Source: Dallia pectoralis (Eukaryota; Chordata; Actinopteri; Esociformes; Umbridae). Taken from it: a stretch of 64,000 bases of DNA. The stretch spans positions 3,827,156 through 3,891,155 of the forward strand of contig CM055762.1 of NCBI GenBank assembly GCA_029465975.1. The letters run 5' to 3'. The notes below the pieces were generated by a model. That model worked only from the letters and a program-made list of their open reading frames with translations, made no database searches and had not been told where the DNA came from. The first letter of the stretch is position 1. The number at the start of each line of letters is the position of its first letter. The translations under genes and the position numbers were made by a program. Below are positions 1 to 12,215 of the stretch, one piece after another.

Positions 1-1000
1 GTTTACAGCTGGGGAGCGTCATGACAGGCCCCGCTGGCTACTCAAGGGAGGTTTTATAACCAACCAGCCTTCTTTCCTTCGGGGGCTTGGCGCAGCGCTG
101 ATACAGCGGACGAGGGCTAAATTGCGGTTATTACAATAAAAAACACTTTTCGTCAGATGGTGTCTTTTTGGCTTTCCAAACTTGGAACTTAATACCCAGG
201 TGTTCATGGTTGCGGTGCGTCTGAAAACATTTGAAATGCACAGTTTTTTCAGACGGGTCTCAGTGATTCAGTAGGAGAGGTTTGAATGGCTGTCTTATAA
301 CGTCATTCACGACAGGTCCTCACTTCGTCCGGGTGGGTGGGTGGGGGGGAGATTCCCCCCTTCTGCTATCTGATATGCTTATCTCTCCACAGTGAAGCCT
401 GGCGCCGCCATCGATAAACAACCCTACAGGTAGTTGTTGAGAATGCTGTTTTCATCGTGGATTATTAAAAGGGTCTCTCAGTCGGATTAGCTGATAATGA
501 CTCGTCTGACAGCGTAAACACCGCTCAAATATTGAAGAGGTCAAGGAGAAAAGAACCTGATTTCGCAGTGGCATAAATGTAACATGAGATATGGAGACGA
601 CTGGAGAGCTTTAGGCAGTCACGAATCCCTGAACAGCGCTTTGTTGCCTGCACAATGAGTCTTCATAGACCTTCCACACTGACCCCCACCCCCCCAACCA
701 CCACCACCTCCTAGCCTTTCCGACACCTCATACTAATATTTATTTTCATTTGTGAAGAAACACATTCGCACATGTGTACCCACCCTAGCTCTCAAGCTTC
801 TTGTTTCTTACGGCTTCCTTGCTCATTAAAGGAGTATACTGACTGGAATCGGAGCCCGGGAGTGAGGTGTCGCCGCCAAGTACACCAATGACAGTACAAG
901 AATAGCACCCTATTGAGGTCGGATTGGAAACAAGACCTTGACGCGACGTCACCATTCACTACTCAAGTGAGATCTGGCACGATAGTGGCGTTGTGCGGCA

Positions 1001-1193
1001 ACAGCCGGAGGGGGCGAGGTAGAGACACCCCAGCGGCCGGATGGGGGCGGGGTCGAGACACGGCAGCGGCCGGAGGGGGCGGGGTCGAGACACGGCAGCG
1101 GCCGGAGGGGGCGGGGTCGAGACACGGCAGCGGCCGGAGGGGGTGGGGTCGAGACACGGCAGCGGCCGGAGGGGGCGGGGTCGAGACACGGCA
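1001..1193. repeat. GC-rich 32-bp minisatellite
   Basis: About five tandem copies of a roughly 32-bp unit built around GGGGTCGAGACACGGCAGCG, with a more diverged copy at the left edge. The unit is very rich in G and CpG on the + strand. The short open frames on both strands are by-products of the repeat. Confidence 0.9.
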
Positions 1194-1407
1194 CCTGCGT
1201 GTCAATTCGTCTCGTCTCATCCCTCAAACTCCTAAAGACAGGATTAGTTGGGCTTGTTTCTCTGCCGAGTCGCATTATGCCAGAGTTAAACTGTAAACTA
1301 CGTCTGCAACCAGCTTAAATAATTGATCTTATCTTGACGAGTGTATTGCAAATTATGTTCCTTTTGATATTTATATCAAAGGCAGCATATTATATTGGGA
1401 CCCCCCC

Positions 1408-1450
1408 CACACACACACACACACACACACACCAACATACACCCACACAC
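1408..1450. repeat. CA microsatellite
   Basis: A run of C followed by CA dinucleotides and then looser ACAC/CCCA motifs, in the intron upstream of exon 1. Confidence 0.9.
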
Positions 1451-1721
1451 ACCCACAACCAAACTTTTCCCGTGGGGTTATTTTCACATTCCGGCTACGG
1501 ATTGCTTCAGAGGGAAAGAAGTCTTAGTCTGAGGGAGAGACAAGTTGGAGAGATGTAAGGAGTAAATGAGGGTGAAGTTGGGAGTACGGAAAGAGAAATG
1601 GAAAGATGAAGAAGAGTGAGCGAGGGAGATAGCGGAGAGGATATGTTCAGGTTGACAGAATAAGAGCAGGGGCTCGGCGTTTTATCTCTCACTGTGCTCC
1701 CCGTCTCACTCCCTCTTTCAG

Positions 1722-1865
1722 ACACGGCGTACGTGAGGGTTTTCATCAGCGACGTGAACGATAACAAGCCTGTCTTCGCGCAGACGGCGTATGAAGTCGA
1801 CGTGGATGAGGACGCTGACGTGGGCTTCGCCGTTCTCACTGTCAGTGCTAATGACGAAGATGAAG
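1722..1865 (+). CDS. Neural-cadherin exon 1 of window: end of one cadherin repeat and start of the next
   Basis: The exon is 144 nt, phase 1 in and phase 1 out, residues 1-49. The acceptor follows a pyrimidine tract (CCCTCTTTCAG) and the donor is GAAG|GTACGT. It encodes the end of one cadherin repeat with the calcium-binding linker DVNDNKPVF at residues 11-19. The next repeat then begins, with acidic residues (DVDEDADVG) where the conserved PE segment normally lies. It joins exon 2 through a glycine codon split by the intron. Reading past the donor soon leaves cadherin-like sequence, which supports the border. Confidence 0.92.
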
Positions 1866-3584
1866 GTACGTGGTGGTGGAGTGGGAGAGAAGAAGCCACT
1901 TCCCGATCACTCTCGCGTCGTCCGTGTCCCGCGAGTGCTTCAGAGAGCACGGGGGCTCGTAGCTCCCTCGTCTGCTGTGACCTCAAAGCTACCACAGACT
2001 GGTTGAAAATTACCTTTTTTTATAAAGTATTTTTCACGTTGATTTTATGTTATGATTCTGGGCGAGTCACGACGCTCCTGAAGATACAGTCTAAGCATAT
2101 AAATATTTTTTGGTACGGAATATTTATATCACAGAATACAAATATATATTTTTAAGATTAATTGCCTTTGTCCCCATGTGACTTTCTAACGGCTTAGCAC
2201 AGACAGTTTTAACATCCCCGTTGCCGAAATAATGCTGAAGAGGCCACGGAGAACCCCTACCCCACACCTCATTTCCCCTCTCATTTCTCTCTTCTTCCTC
2301 CGTGTGTTTTTCTCTCTGCATGTCCACGGCTCGCTAGGCCTCACTCTCATACAGCTAGCTTAATACGGACTGTCACCAAATGGGCTCCGCCCAAACCCGC
2401 TCCCCTATCCGTCTCACCCTGGACTAAACCACTAACGTTTATGCGTGTGACTCACCCTCGTTTTGCCACAACTCTTGCTCACACCGCCCGCCGCTGCAAT
2501 TAATCCACTTCGAAGCAGATGACCTCCTATGGTTTTCGCGGCAGCTAGCTAGCGTGGCGAGGTTTCTTTATCAGTCCTCATGGAAGGAGGGTGGTGGTGG
2601 TTCGGGGGTGCCGCGGGGGGGGAGTTCGCTTCGTATTATCAGACATTTATCATGTGGGAACGCGTAGGCCTGTGGAGCACCAAACACCTCCGTGTGACGG
2701 ATGGGCCCGGCCGCGCAGCCGACTCCATCTCTGCCATCTCTGAACACAGCGCTACGCGTGAGGGGACACTCTCCGGACCACTTTGGGTAGTAAAGGACCC
2801 GTGAGGAGACGGCGACGCTGACAACCCGACACCCCCGAACAGATTATCACCACCCGGGGAGTCGGGGATCCAGGAACTTGAAGAAAGTAGCGGGAAATAG
2901 AGAGACTGAGGTCTTTGTCCTCACTGATAACAGTTCCTGAAAGAAGAAGAGGATCATTTCTTTCCGATGTCAGCAGAACTGCTCATAGCCAAAGAAAGTG
3001 GGGAGCCTTTTTCCAAAACGTACACACGGGAATAGGCTTTCTGTTGTGTTTGTTTATTCGTTTTGTTTATTTGCATGTCTTTGCTCGTTGCGCGCACTTG
3101 CTTGGCCCCTCTGGGATTTGAACTCAGTTTGAAAGGGGGATAGAGGAAGCTCGGATGAAAAGCCATCTCTTTACATTGTATTCTAATGTTTCATTAGCAC
3201 TGCCAGCACAACAACATACTCGGAATTAGGAGTTTCTGCTCTGGGGCCCTCGCTTTTATTTCGCAAATAAGATATGAATATGTTTTGTCTTTGGAGATTT
3301 CGCTTGACTTTCTCTTAACTTGCAATTTGTCGTTTTTGATTGGGATTACAAATTGTCCTCTTCATGATGAGATTTACGGATATAATTGCCTATTAGATGA
3401 TATATTTCAGTACATTTGCGCTTTGAAGCAACAAACAAACAAACTCGCTGAAATGTGCAGCAGATGAGTCACCTGGAGGTAATTTTTGGGGCAAACGTTA
3501 TTCATATTTCGGCGTGTTCCCTGCTCTTGGTTTCTCCATCTGCCTGCTACGCATGTATCTCAGTAACCTCATTGTTCGGTTTAG
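1866..3584. other. Intron 1
   Basis: 1.7 kb, GTACGT donor and TTTAG acceptor. AT-rich in the second half. No gene, RNA gene or clear repeat recognised. Confidence 0.85.
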
Positions 3585-3868
3585 GTGCCAATGCTAAACT
3601 CCGCTACCAGATCACATCTGGCAACACCGGCGGGGTGTTTGACGTGGAACCGGAGGTGGGCACAATCTTCATCGCCCAGCCTCTGGACTACGAGCAGAAT
3701 AAGAGGTATAAGCTGCTGGTGCTGGCGTCCGACGGGAAGTGGGAAGACTACACGGACGTGACGGTGAACGTGGTCAACAAGAACGACGAGGCGCCGGTGT
3801 TCACGGTGAACGAGTATTACGGCTCTGTAACGGAAGAGCTGGACGGGTCGCCCGTGTTCGTGCTCCAG
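3585..3868 (+). CDS. Neural-cadherin exon 2: cadherin repeat body and start of the next repeat
   Basis: The exon is 284 nt, phase 1 in and phase 0 out, residues 49-143. It opens with ANAKLRYQI, the usual cadherin pattern after the first calcium motif. It continues through GTIFIAQPLDYE (the LDRE position, here LDYE) and LLVLASDG (the A-x-D motif), then ends that repeat at NKNDEAPVF (residues 113-121). The next repeat starts at TVNEYYGSVTEE. The donor is CAG|GTAGGA. LDYE and NKND in place of LDRE and DxNDN keep acidic ligands, so calcium binding is plausible. Confidence 0.93.
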
Positions 3869-4899
3869 GTAGGACACTGGAAATACAGCAGAAATATCGC
3901 ATTACTTTGGCGGCAGATGCAAATGAGCTATGACGACCTTTTACGAAGTAGCCACTTTTTCAATTGCTAGCATATTTACAGAAAGAGCTTATGAAGTACA
4001 GACCATTTGGGAATTAAAATGTGCTCTTTTAAATGTATTTTGTTAGTTGTTCAAATCAGAGCTTACATATTGGTTGCTTTTGAGACGCCTAGTGCTGTAC
4101 AGAAATGCATTTACTTACATGATGTAAACTAAAATTGCAGGCGCGTAAGCAAGGCCTGGAAAAAACGTCAAGCAGTGGTTGTGTACTCATGGATAATTAG
4201 GATGGATGAGATATTTACTGTGTAGAAGATCTAATATATAGGACTCGACGTATCATATCATTTATCGTTCAGCAGTCGGAAATCTCATGAGATCTCATTT
4301 GGTCATCAAACCAAGCCTTCTACCAACTGCCCCTGTCAACGTAAATATACGTGAAGGTGTATCTGACATTTATTCCTTCAGATAGCATTTAAATGCTTTT
4401 CCCTCCATAACTCTGTCGGTCTGAACAGGAGTCACTTTCTATCAGTTTGTCATTGGTTACAAACGATCCGCTATCCGTTACGTCTTACGATTGAATTGCG
4501 TTAGACGACATTGTTCTGTTTTTCCCCGACCAAAAATATTTTCTCCTGACAGGACGTCTGGTACTAGTTGGCGAGCCAGAACAGTTTTCCCTCTCACTAC
4601 TAATAACTAATTGGTTCACAGTACCTGCCCTCTGTTCTCAAATCTCATGGTACACTGGAACAAGTTGCCCGGGGATAGGTCTGGTGCTGAGGTGAGAAGA
4701 GTTAAAGTTGTCCACGTAGTCAGTTATTTAGAGTTCCCCGTTGTCCAGGGCAGGTAGGCGTGAAGCTAGCTCTTCGCCTAACCCGACGGAGGACTCAAGT
4801 CAGCACGCTTCAATAATTAAACCGTGCAGAAAAAGTAGCGCACCCAAGTGCTGTTTCGGGTTTGGAGAGGAAAAAAACGCATTCCCTTTGATGCTGTAG
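3869..4899. other. Intron 2
   Basis: About 1.0 kb with GTAGGA donor and GCTGTAG acceptor. The acceptor is preceded by a poor pyrimidine tract. No repeat or gene recognised inside. Confidence 0.85.
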
Positions 4900-6514
4900 G
4901 TAACCGCTACCGACCCAGATAAGGATGCCGACCAGGAGGCATTGAGGTACTCCCTCCACGGCCAGGGAGCTGAGAGCGAGTTCATAATTGATGAGGTGAC
5001 TGGCAAGATCTATGCTCAGAGGACACTGAACCGGGAAGAGCGGGCTGTGTGGAGATTTGTGGTCTTGGCCACAGATGAAGGCGGCGAAGGCCTGACCGGA
5101 TTCAGCGACGTCATCATCAACGTGTGGGACATCAACGACAACGCCCCCATCTTCGTCTGTGCGCCCGATTGCCACGGAGACGTGCCGGAGAACTCCACCC
5201 CCGGCACCTCCGTCATGGAGATGACAGCCGCCGACCTGGACGATTCAGCCGTGGGCCAGAACGCCGTGCTCTCCTACAGGATTGTGGGCAATACAGGTTC
5301 CGGTAGCGGCGGTGAGGACATTTTCAACATCAACCCGTCCTCGGGCACCATCACGGTGGCGATGAGCGGTCTTGACCGGGAGCAAGCGGAGACCTTCCTC
5401 CTGGTGGTGGAGGCCAGGGACGGGGGTGGTATGACAGGTACTGGCACGGCCACCATCAGGGTTACCGATGTGAACGACCACGCACCGCGGTTCACCGACG
5501 GCACCTGTGTAGCCAGGGTTCTTGAGAGCAGCGAGCCCAACGCCGTTGTCCTAGATCTGTCGGCTGAAGACAGAGACACTGGAGAAAATGCCCAGCTCAC
5601 ATTCAGCGTTGTGGCTGGAGACCCGGAGCAGAAGTTTTACGTGGTGAGCCACAGGCAAGAGCAGCGAGGCACCCTGAGGCTGAGGAAGAGGCTGGACTAC
5701 GAGAGGCCCAGCGAGCAGCGCTTTAACCTCACCCTGAAGGTGGAGGACCTGGACTACTCTAGCCTCATCCACTGTATGGTGGAGGTAGAGGACTACAACG
5801 ATCATGCGCCTGTCTTCATCACGCACGTCCAGTCGCCGGCACCCCTTCCCGAAGACGTGCCCGTGGGCACCAGTGTTGCCAGGCTGTCGGCCAGCGACTC
5901 GGACTCAGGCCAAAACAAGGAGATTACCTATAGCATCCTCCAGGAGTCAGACCCTCATGGGCAATTCTCCATCGACCAGTCCGGCCAGGTCAGTGTGGCC
6001 AGCCCTTTGGACAGAGAGACAGCAGCACAGCATCATCTGGTCGTCCTGGCAACAGACCATGGCTCTCCGGCTTTGACGGGCAGCACCACCATTCAGCTTG
6101 CACTTCTGGACGTCAACGACAATGGGCCTGAGTTTGAGGCAGCGTATGCCCCGGTCGTGTGGGAGAATGTTGCCGGCCCCCAGCTGGTCCAACTCAACCA
6201 GACATCCATGCTGATGAGAGCCATCGACAAAGACTCGCCGGAGAACAGAGGGCCGTTTCACTTTAGTCTGCCGCTGGAGCTGCGCCACAGCAACGACTTC
6301 TACCTTCTGGACAATGGAAACGGTACCGCCACCGTCACAGCCCTGAGGGCGTTTGACCGGGAGAGGCAGAAAGAGTTCCATTTGCCGATCATCATGAGTG
6401 ACAGCGGCCGTCCACCCAAGACTGTCACCAACACCCTGAGCGTCACCATTGGAGACGAGAATGACCACGCCCATCAACCGGGAGAGAAGGAGATGTTCAT
6501 CAACAGTCACAGAG
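4900..6514 (+). CDS. Neural-cadherin exon 3: five cadherin repeats in one large exon
   Basis: The exon is 1,615 nt, phase 0 in and phase 1 out, residues 144-682. The start at 4900 (V-T-A-T-D-P-D) follows in frame from exon 2. It completes the repeat ending DINDNAPIF (residue 228). Full repeats follow, ending DVNDHAPRF (341), DYNDHAPVF (449) and DVNDNGPEF (555), with LDRE at the expected place in several. The last repeat (556 to about 675) has FDRE and a degenerate linker, DENDHAHQPG, as expected where the cadherin rod meets the stalk. N-glycosylation sequons include NST, NLT, NQT and NGT. The donor is AGAG|GTGAGA. Some open frame continues to 6561 but is not cadherin-like. Confidence 0.96.
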
Positions 6515-7078
6515 GTGAGATCACTCGCAATGGTCAATACACCATAGCACATACCCGATAACACTGCGTTGAAAGTAAAACGACACAAACCACTATAGCT
6601 GTATGAATGGAGAGCAAATCAGTTAAATCTCAGCTCACCTCAAACGTTTTGGCTTCCGGTCCTGGGTTTATGAAAAGAAACGACATCTGTTTTGTTATTC
6701 TGCCGCCTTTTGGTGGAGCTACTAGAAGTGAAGCATTGAGTTATAACCGAGACTCCTTTCTCCTCATCAGTGTTTGTTATCTGTTCTAGGGTTAGTGCTC
6801 CTCTTTTGACCAAATAAGAAAAATACTGCATGTTCGCCCTGTTGAAATGCTGCAAAGATTGCTGAGATAATGTGTGGACAGTCCCTTTCAGACATTTCCC
6901 TTGTTCCCTTGAAGTTATTATGATGGCCTTCATCTTAAAAAGCATTTCTATGTAGCATGGTGTTCTGAGAACTGTTTTGACTACCCCTGCATGACATTCG
7001 CATACACACACACACACACACACACGCAAACACACACACACACACAGACTTGAGAAAATCAATGTTTCTTGCTGACAG
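6515..7078. other. Intron 3
   Basis: 564 bp. Mostly unremarkable, with a CA microsatellite at 7001-7047 just upstream of the acceptor TGACAG at 7073-7078. Confidence 0.88.
7001..7047. repeat. CA microsatellite near the exon 4 acceptor
   Basis: Nearly pure CA dinucleotides interrupted by CGCAAA, ending about 30 bp before the 3' splice site of exon 4. Confidence 0.92.
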
Positions 7079-7172
7079 GGAGGATGCCAACGACAGTCTT
7101 GGGGAAGGTCTACGCACCAGATCCAGACGACTGGGACAACAAGACTTATGCTTTTGAGGGACATGCGCCCAA
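7079..7172 (+). CDS. Neural-cadherin exon 4: start of the membrane-proximal region
   Basis: The exon is 94 nt, phase 1 in and phase 2 out, residues 682-713. It encodes the segment RMPTTVLGKVYAPDPDDWD followed by KTYAFEGHAP. Sequence of this kind follows the last cadherin repeat in CadN proteins and opens the primitive classic cadherin domain. An NKT sequon is present. The donor is CCCAA|GTAAGA, and the split codon completed by exon 5 reads N before YFLLNKRTG. Confidence 0.92.
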
Positions 7173-8029
7173 GTAAGACATATCTTTATCTCACTAGCGT
7201 ATATATTTGAATTTGTCTTTCGCCATCGCCCCTCCCTCAATGCTACATCCTGCTGGACAGGAACTCCCTCCCTCTGCCGACTCTCTCTTCATCCCACCGA
7301 TGTGTTGCTTCACGTTCTAAGATGAAGTGTCTCTGGGCGACAGTGTCTTTTGAGACGGTTACCTGAAAACCTCTGTGCAAAGCACCACAGCCATTATGGT
7401 TTTTCGACTTAACCCTGTGTCACGACGGGACAGCTCGTTGGCAGGGCAAATGACAACGTGATAACTGCCAGCACAAAGTCAGATCGACTACGTTTTCAGT
7501 CGACTGTTTCTGTCAACATGTGTAACTGGGCCTGTAACCTATGTAAGTGTTTCTAAGTAGGAAGCCGTTCAAATTAGTTAGAGCAAGGAATAATGGATCC
7601 TTATTGCTTTATTAAATTGCTGTTTACATTTAAACATTTGCTATTTACCAATACGGTAATGAATGTGTCTTAATTATGAATGCCGGGATTTCTCCTGTGG
7701 AAAATGTCATTTGGTGGAACAGTAATGGGTTTTCTAAATATTCGATTATCTACTATTGTTAGCATTGAGGTTTTATAATTATGTATTCATAGTTTGACCT
7801 CAACACAAATTGCACTGTGAAACATTCATTTTGATGAGAATACGGGGGGGACGTTTGCAACACAAAACCGTATGCCAGACAGTAAAGTCCATCTGGAAAA
7901 AGTAAAATAGAACTAGATTTTTTTTCCCGTAAAGCTGTTGAAACTATTGCTCCAACAGAATAGTTTATGCAATATGAAACGTAAGTCACTGGCATCCTCA
8001 CACACTATTCTTGCCATCACTCTAATATA

Positions 8030-9487
8030 CCGTGGATAAAAATGTCTACACACCCCAGCATTTTGTGATGTGAAAAAACTTGACAAAGATAAATCATGTC
8101 AAAATTGTTTGCATCTTTTTTGTGACCTTTAATGTAAACAACCTACAAACTAACGGAACCCTTTGAGGCGGAAACAAATAAAAACCATACAACAACCTGG
8201 TTGCATAAGTGTGCACACCCTTAAACTAACACTTTGTTGAAGCACCTTTTCATTTTATTACAGCATATAGTATTTTTGGGTAAGAGGATCTGTCAGATTG
8301 CGAGGAGATCTCCTGTGCACATCCCTTTACAGATCACCCCGCAGATGTTCAATTGAATTCAGGTCTGGCATCTGGCTGGGCCATTTTAAAACGTTATTCT
8401 TCTTCTGGTGAAGCCTTGCTTTTGTGGATTTCCATGTGTGCTTTGGGTTGTAGTGCTGAAAGGTGAACTTCCTTTTCATCTTCAGCTTTCTAACAGAAGC
8501 CTGAAGGTTTTGTGCCAAAATTGCCTGGTATTTGGAAGAAAAACAGCCCCAAAGCATGATGCTGCCACCACAATGCTTCATTGTGGGTATGTTGTTCTTT
8601 GGGTCATGTGCAGTGTTGTTTTTGCGCCAAACATACCTTTTTGAGTTGGCCAATAAGATCAAGCTTGGTTTCATCAGACCATAACACATTTGTCCACAGT
8701 CTTTTGGGAAACTTGATGTTTGTTTTTTGCAAACTTCAGCAAAAACAAACATCTTTGTTGTAAGAAAAGGCTTCCATATTGCCGCCCTACCCCATACGTA
8801 TGGAAAATACGGGAAATTGTTGTCACATGTAGCACTCACCCAGCACTTGGCAGAAATTCCTGAAGTTCCTTTAATGTTGCTGTATGCTTCTTGGGTGCCT
8901 CCCTGACAAGTTTTCTACTCATCTATTCATCGATTTTGGAGGGACGTCCAGATCTTGGTAATGTCTCTGTTGTGCCATATTTTTTCCACTTCATGATGAC
9001 TGTGTTCCAACATATCTAATCCTTTGGAAATTCTTTTGTACCTCCTGACTGATATCCTTCAACAATGAGATCCCTCTGATGCTTTGGAAGCTCTCTGTGG
9101 ACCATGGCTTTTGCTCTGAGATGCAACAAAGAAAATGTCAGGAAAATCCTACTGGAACAGCTGACCTTTACATTGTTTATTTGATTAATCAGAGTCACTT
9201 TAAATGATGGTGTGTATTGATTTCTATTTAACATGAGTTTGAATGTGATTGGTTAATTCTGAACACAGCCACATCCCCAGTTATAAGAGGGTGTGTGCAC
9301 TTATGCAACCAGATTAATGTAAGGTTTACATTTTTTATTTTTCCCCCTCAAAGATTAATTTCTTTTTCTATTGACTTGTTCACGTAATAGGTCACATTAT
9401 ATGTTGGAAACGTTCCGCCATGATTTACCTTTGTCTCAAATTTTCACATCACAAAAACAGGGGTGTGTTGACTTTTTATATCTACTG
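8030..9487 (-). mobile_element. Tc1-like DNA transposon with decayed transposase
   Basis: The element is 1,458 bp, flanked by TA dinucleotides at 8028-8029 and 9488-9489. Its ends are inverted: CCGTGGATAAAAATGTCTAC at the left, and a right end whose reverse complement begins CAGTAGATA and continues AAAAAGTCAACACACCCC. The right and left thirds also share complementary subterminal sequence, such as 'gtgtgcac...aac cagg/aga' around 8204 and 9290. The transposase reads on the minus strand in broken frames. An N-terminal fragment sits near 9016-9130 (HQRDLIVEGYQSGG). A catalytic fragment spans 8327-8839, with MLWGCFSSK and NPKHTWKSTKARLHQKKNN leading to PDLNSIEHLRGDL. Frameshifts and stops make it inactive. 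Confidence 0.9.
8327..8839 (-). pseudogene. Tc1 transposase C-terminal fragment
   Basis: An open fragment of 170 codons covering the catalytic half of a Tc1-family DDE transposase. Visible landmarks are the GGSIMLWGCFSS strand, NPKHTWKSTKARLH (normally DNDPKHT, here the first catalytic-region residues read HYNPKHT, so an Asp is lost) and PDLNSIEHLRGDL (third catalytic position and the conserved tryptophan, here R). The N-terminal helix-turn-helix part lies in other frames upstream on the same strand. It is an intronic fossil, not a host gene. Confidence 0.88.
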
Positions 9488-11543
9488 TATGTCTCCTCCC
9501 TGCATTGCTTTTTGCACTGCTGGTTATTTTTGGTATTTTTACACCATACATTTTTTTCCTGGCTCACTTGTTTTATCAACCTTTGATATTCGACTGGTAA
9601 AGTCTTCTGGGTATGCAAGTTGCAGACTAAGCCATGTCTAGTTTCTAGAGAGTGTACCTGATCATTTCACTTGCATTGGCAGTTTTTTTGGTCCTTGTGT
9701 TTTCAGACACCAAAAACTGACTCCAGCAACTGCCTAATAGAAGAATGCTTTAAAACCAATTTTCAAATTTGTTTTTGGTGTGTCTAAGTACAAAACAAGG
9801 TGTACGTTCTAAATGGTTCATTCATTGTATTAATGGAAATATTATGAAATGAACGCTAACAGCTTTGTACGTTAACCCAAATGTCAATGTATAATTTTAA
9901 ATATATTACATAGGAAGTACAGAGCAAATTCAGCATTGTCTATCAGTGTCGGATAGAAGGTATTTGTCTATGTTTGTGTGCAAATTCACATAACTGTTCA
10001 TTCACCTTGCCAACACATTTAATATACTCTGTAATTCTGTTACCAGTCTACCAGTCCTCGCACCAAACTTTTCCCCACATCTACAGATGTATTTTAAAAT
10101 AACTCACAAATCTCTCTAAATATAAGTTAAAATTAACCTGAAGTCTGACCTCTAAATCTTTAGTCTGACCTCAAACTGTTCTCTGGTTTTCTTTTTTGCT
10201 ATGCTCATTGCTGTACTCGTTGCTGTACTCGTTGTGTCAGAAAAGAAGAGAGTCCTTTTCCCTAATTAACGAATTATTTCATATTCCGGGCACCTACAAC
10301 TCATCTGCTTGAAATCTAATTATTTCGAACTTCCACTCGTAGGTGCCTATTTCATTGCCCATGCATTTTAGGATGTCCTTGTAAAATGTGAAAAGACTGA
10401 GTCGGAATAAATAAAGAAAAATCGTCACCTGATCCTCCATCTTAAAACTCCTTCCACCTGAAAGATCTTACTCTTCAAACACAATAATTGGTATAGAAGA
10501 CAACAAAAATGTAATTGGATTGTAGCCAATCGAAACACATCATCCTTCTCCCCGAAAGATCTAGGTGCTTTAAAAAATGTGAACTCCTCTTGTCTACAAA
10601 TTACCTCACGTTTCGTGAGACTTTTTGAGAAACGCATGCTTTTGGAGGAGCTAGGTCATCTGAAAAAAAAAAACAGTTTTAAATAATTCAACAGGCAATT
10701 GCTTGGCCTCTTAGGGAAATTCGTAACCTTGACATACAGCCTTTAATGTCATCTTTCACATGAAATATGCAATTTTTAAATAAAACAACATTATACATGT
10801 TTTAGGAATTGTACTGGATAAACCAAGATATTGTACCAAAGTGCCGCCGTGACTGAAAGGTCACGTTATTAGCATATTGGCAAAGAATAACTATCTATCT
10901 ATTGGCCTGTGGGGTCTTTGGAAACTTCCCTCTGATACAGTGATGTCGTTTCATATCACAATCCCAACGACCTAGGGTCAGAAAGGCCTCCTTAATGTTT
11001 GTTCTACTGAATGATTGGTTTTCTCAAAGGGTTGAATCGAATTCGTGTGGGCGTTTTTTTAATTTGGTCCAAAATAATCCGCTCGGGTCGTTACTCTGTG
11101 TAACATTTCGATACTTGTGAGCGCACTGGCTCTTTGAATGTCCTTGACATACGGAATAATTCCATAAATTGGGGAGAGTCGCGTGTCGTATGATGAAGAA
11201 TTTATGAAATTGTATATTTAATTATTGTTAATATGCTTCCAGCAAAATGGATGTGTCTCACCACTCACCCAGCAACCACATATATATATGTTGTCTACAT
11301 AGAGTGAATTTATAATCCAGTGTCTCTGATATTTGCCACTTGAGAGAAGCTTCTGCTTTTCTCTGTAGAGAGAAGGTCCCGTTTACAAATTAGCACACTT
11401 TACATGAAACACACTTGGCTTCGCTAGTTGATGTCCCCGCGATGTTGCCTTGATTCAGAGCAAAATCAAATTAGCTCAATCACGAAGAAGACATGAAGTT
11501 GTGGACCACAAGGAGATGACTCATCTTGCTTGTCTGTTGTTGC

Positions 11544-11830
11544 TCCTTCCCTCTCCCTCTCTCTCTCTCTCCCTTCTCTCCCTCTCTCGATCTCCCCTCT
11601 CCCTTCGTTGTCTCCTGTCTCCACCTCTTTATCTACCTCTCTCCTTCATTGTACAGCTCTCTCCCTCTCACTTTTTCCTACTTTCTCCTCCTCACCCTCA
11701 CTTCCTCCCTCACTCCCTTTACTCTCTCTCACCCCCCTCTCTTTCTCCTCATCTTCTCCTCTTCTCTCCTCCCACATCTTTTCCTCTCTCTCCCCGTTTC
11801 AATCCCCCCTCTGTCTGGCTTCTTTCATCA
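11544..11830. repeat. CT-rich polypyrimidine tract
   Basis: Nearly uninterrupted C/T on the + strand, mostly CTCT with CCC and TTT interruptions. It lies about 200 bp upstream of exon 5. The overlapping Ser/Leu/Pro-rich frames are artefacts. Confidence 0.92.
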
Positions 11831-12030
11831 ATCTCCTTTAGCTGTTTTCCATCTTTGTTGCCATCTCCCAGAATCTTTGATCCGTTGTTTCACTGTAATG
11901 TTAACGTGGAATTCATTCTCAGTGGTCTATCAGCAAACGTGACCGCAGATTCACAGCAGGCCGCTGACTCCTCAGGCAAACTTTGAAGAAAATGTGTTCA
12001 TGTCGTTGTGGTTCATATCTGTCTCCTCAG

Positions 12031-12215
12031 CTACTTCCTCTTGAACAAGCGGACGGGCTTCCTGATCATTAAGGAGAACGCCCCCCCTGGCAGCTACGAA
12101 TTTCAGGTGCGCGTGTCGGACGGGGTGTGGCCAGACGTCGTCTCTAGGGTAACGGTGCATGTCAGGGAGCTGCGCGACGAGGCCATCTACAGCTCTGGAT
12201 CCATCCGCCTGGCAG
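12031..12215 (+). CDS. Neural-cadherin exon 5: membrane-proximal region
   Basis: The exon is 185 nt, phase 2 in and phase 1 out, residues 713-775. It encodes YFLLNKRTGFLIIKENAPPG, then SYEFQVRVSDGVWPDVVSRV and VHVRELRDEAIYSSGSIRLA. This resembles a degenerate cadherin-like fold followed by the linker segment conserved in CadN proteins. The acceptor is CTCCTCAG and the donor GGCAG|GTAGAC. The split codon reads D with exon 6. Confidence 0.94.

Larger units (their letters stand above)
1..1721. other. Upstream intron sequence, no exon supported
   Basis: Because exon 1 enters in phase 1, this stretch should be the 3' part of an intron whose 5' exon lies outside the window. It holds a GC-rich 32-bp minisatellite (about 1001-1193) and a CA microsatellite (about 1408-1450). 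No cadherin-like reading frame is seen upstream of 1722. Confidence 0.7.
7173..12030. other. Intron 4
   Basis: 4.9 kb, AT-rich. It contains a full-length but decayed Tc1-like transposon (8030-9487) and a long CT-rich tract (about 11544-11830). No other coding or RNA gene recognised. Confidence 0.85.

Noticed and set aside
393..429. Candidate 37-nt exon flanked by CTCTCCACAG and GGTAGTTG
   Set aside because: It enters in phase 1 and leaves in phase 2, while exon 1 at 1722 needs a phase 1 exit upstream. The peptide (KPGAAIDKQPY) is not clearly cadherin. It would need a further exon that is not seen.
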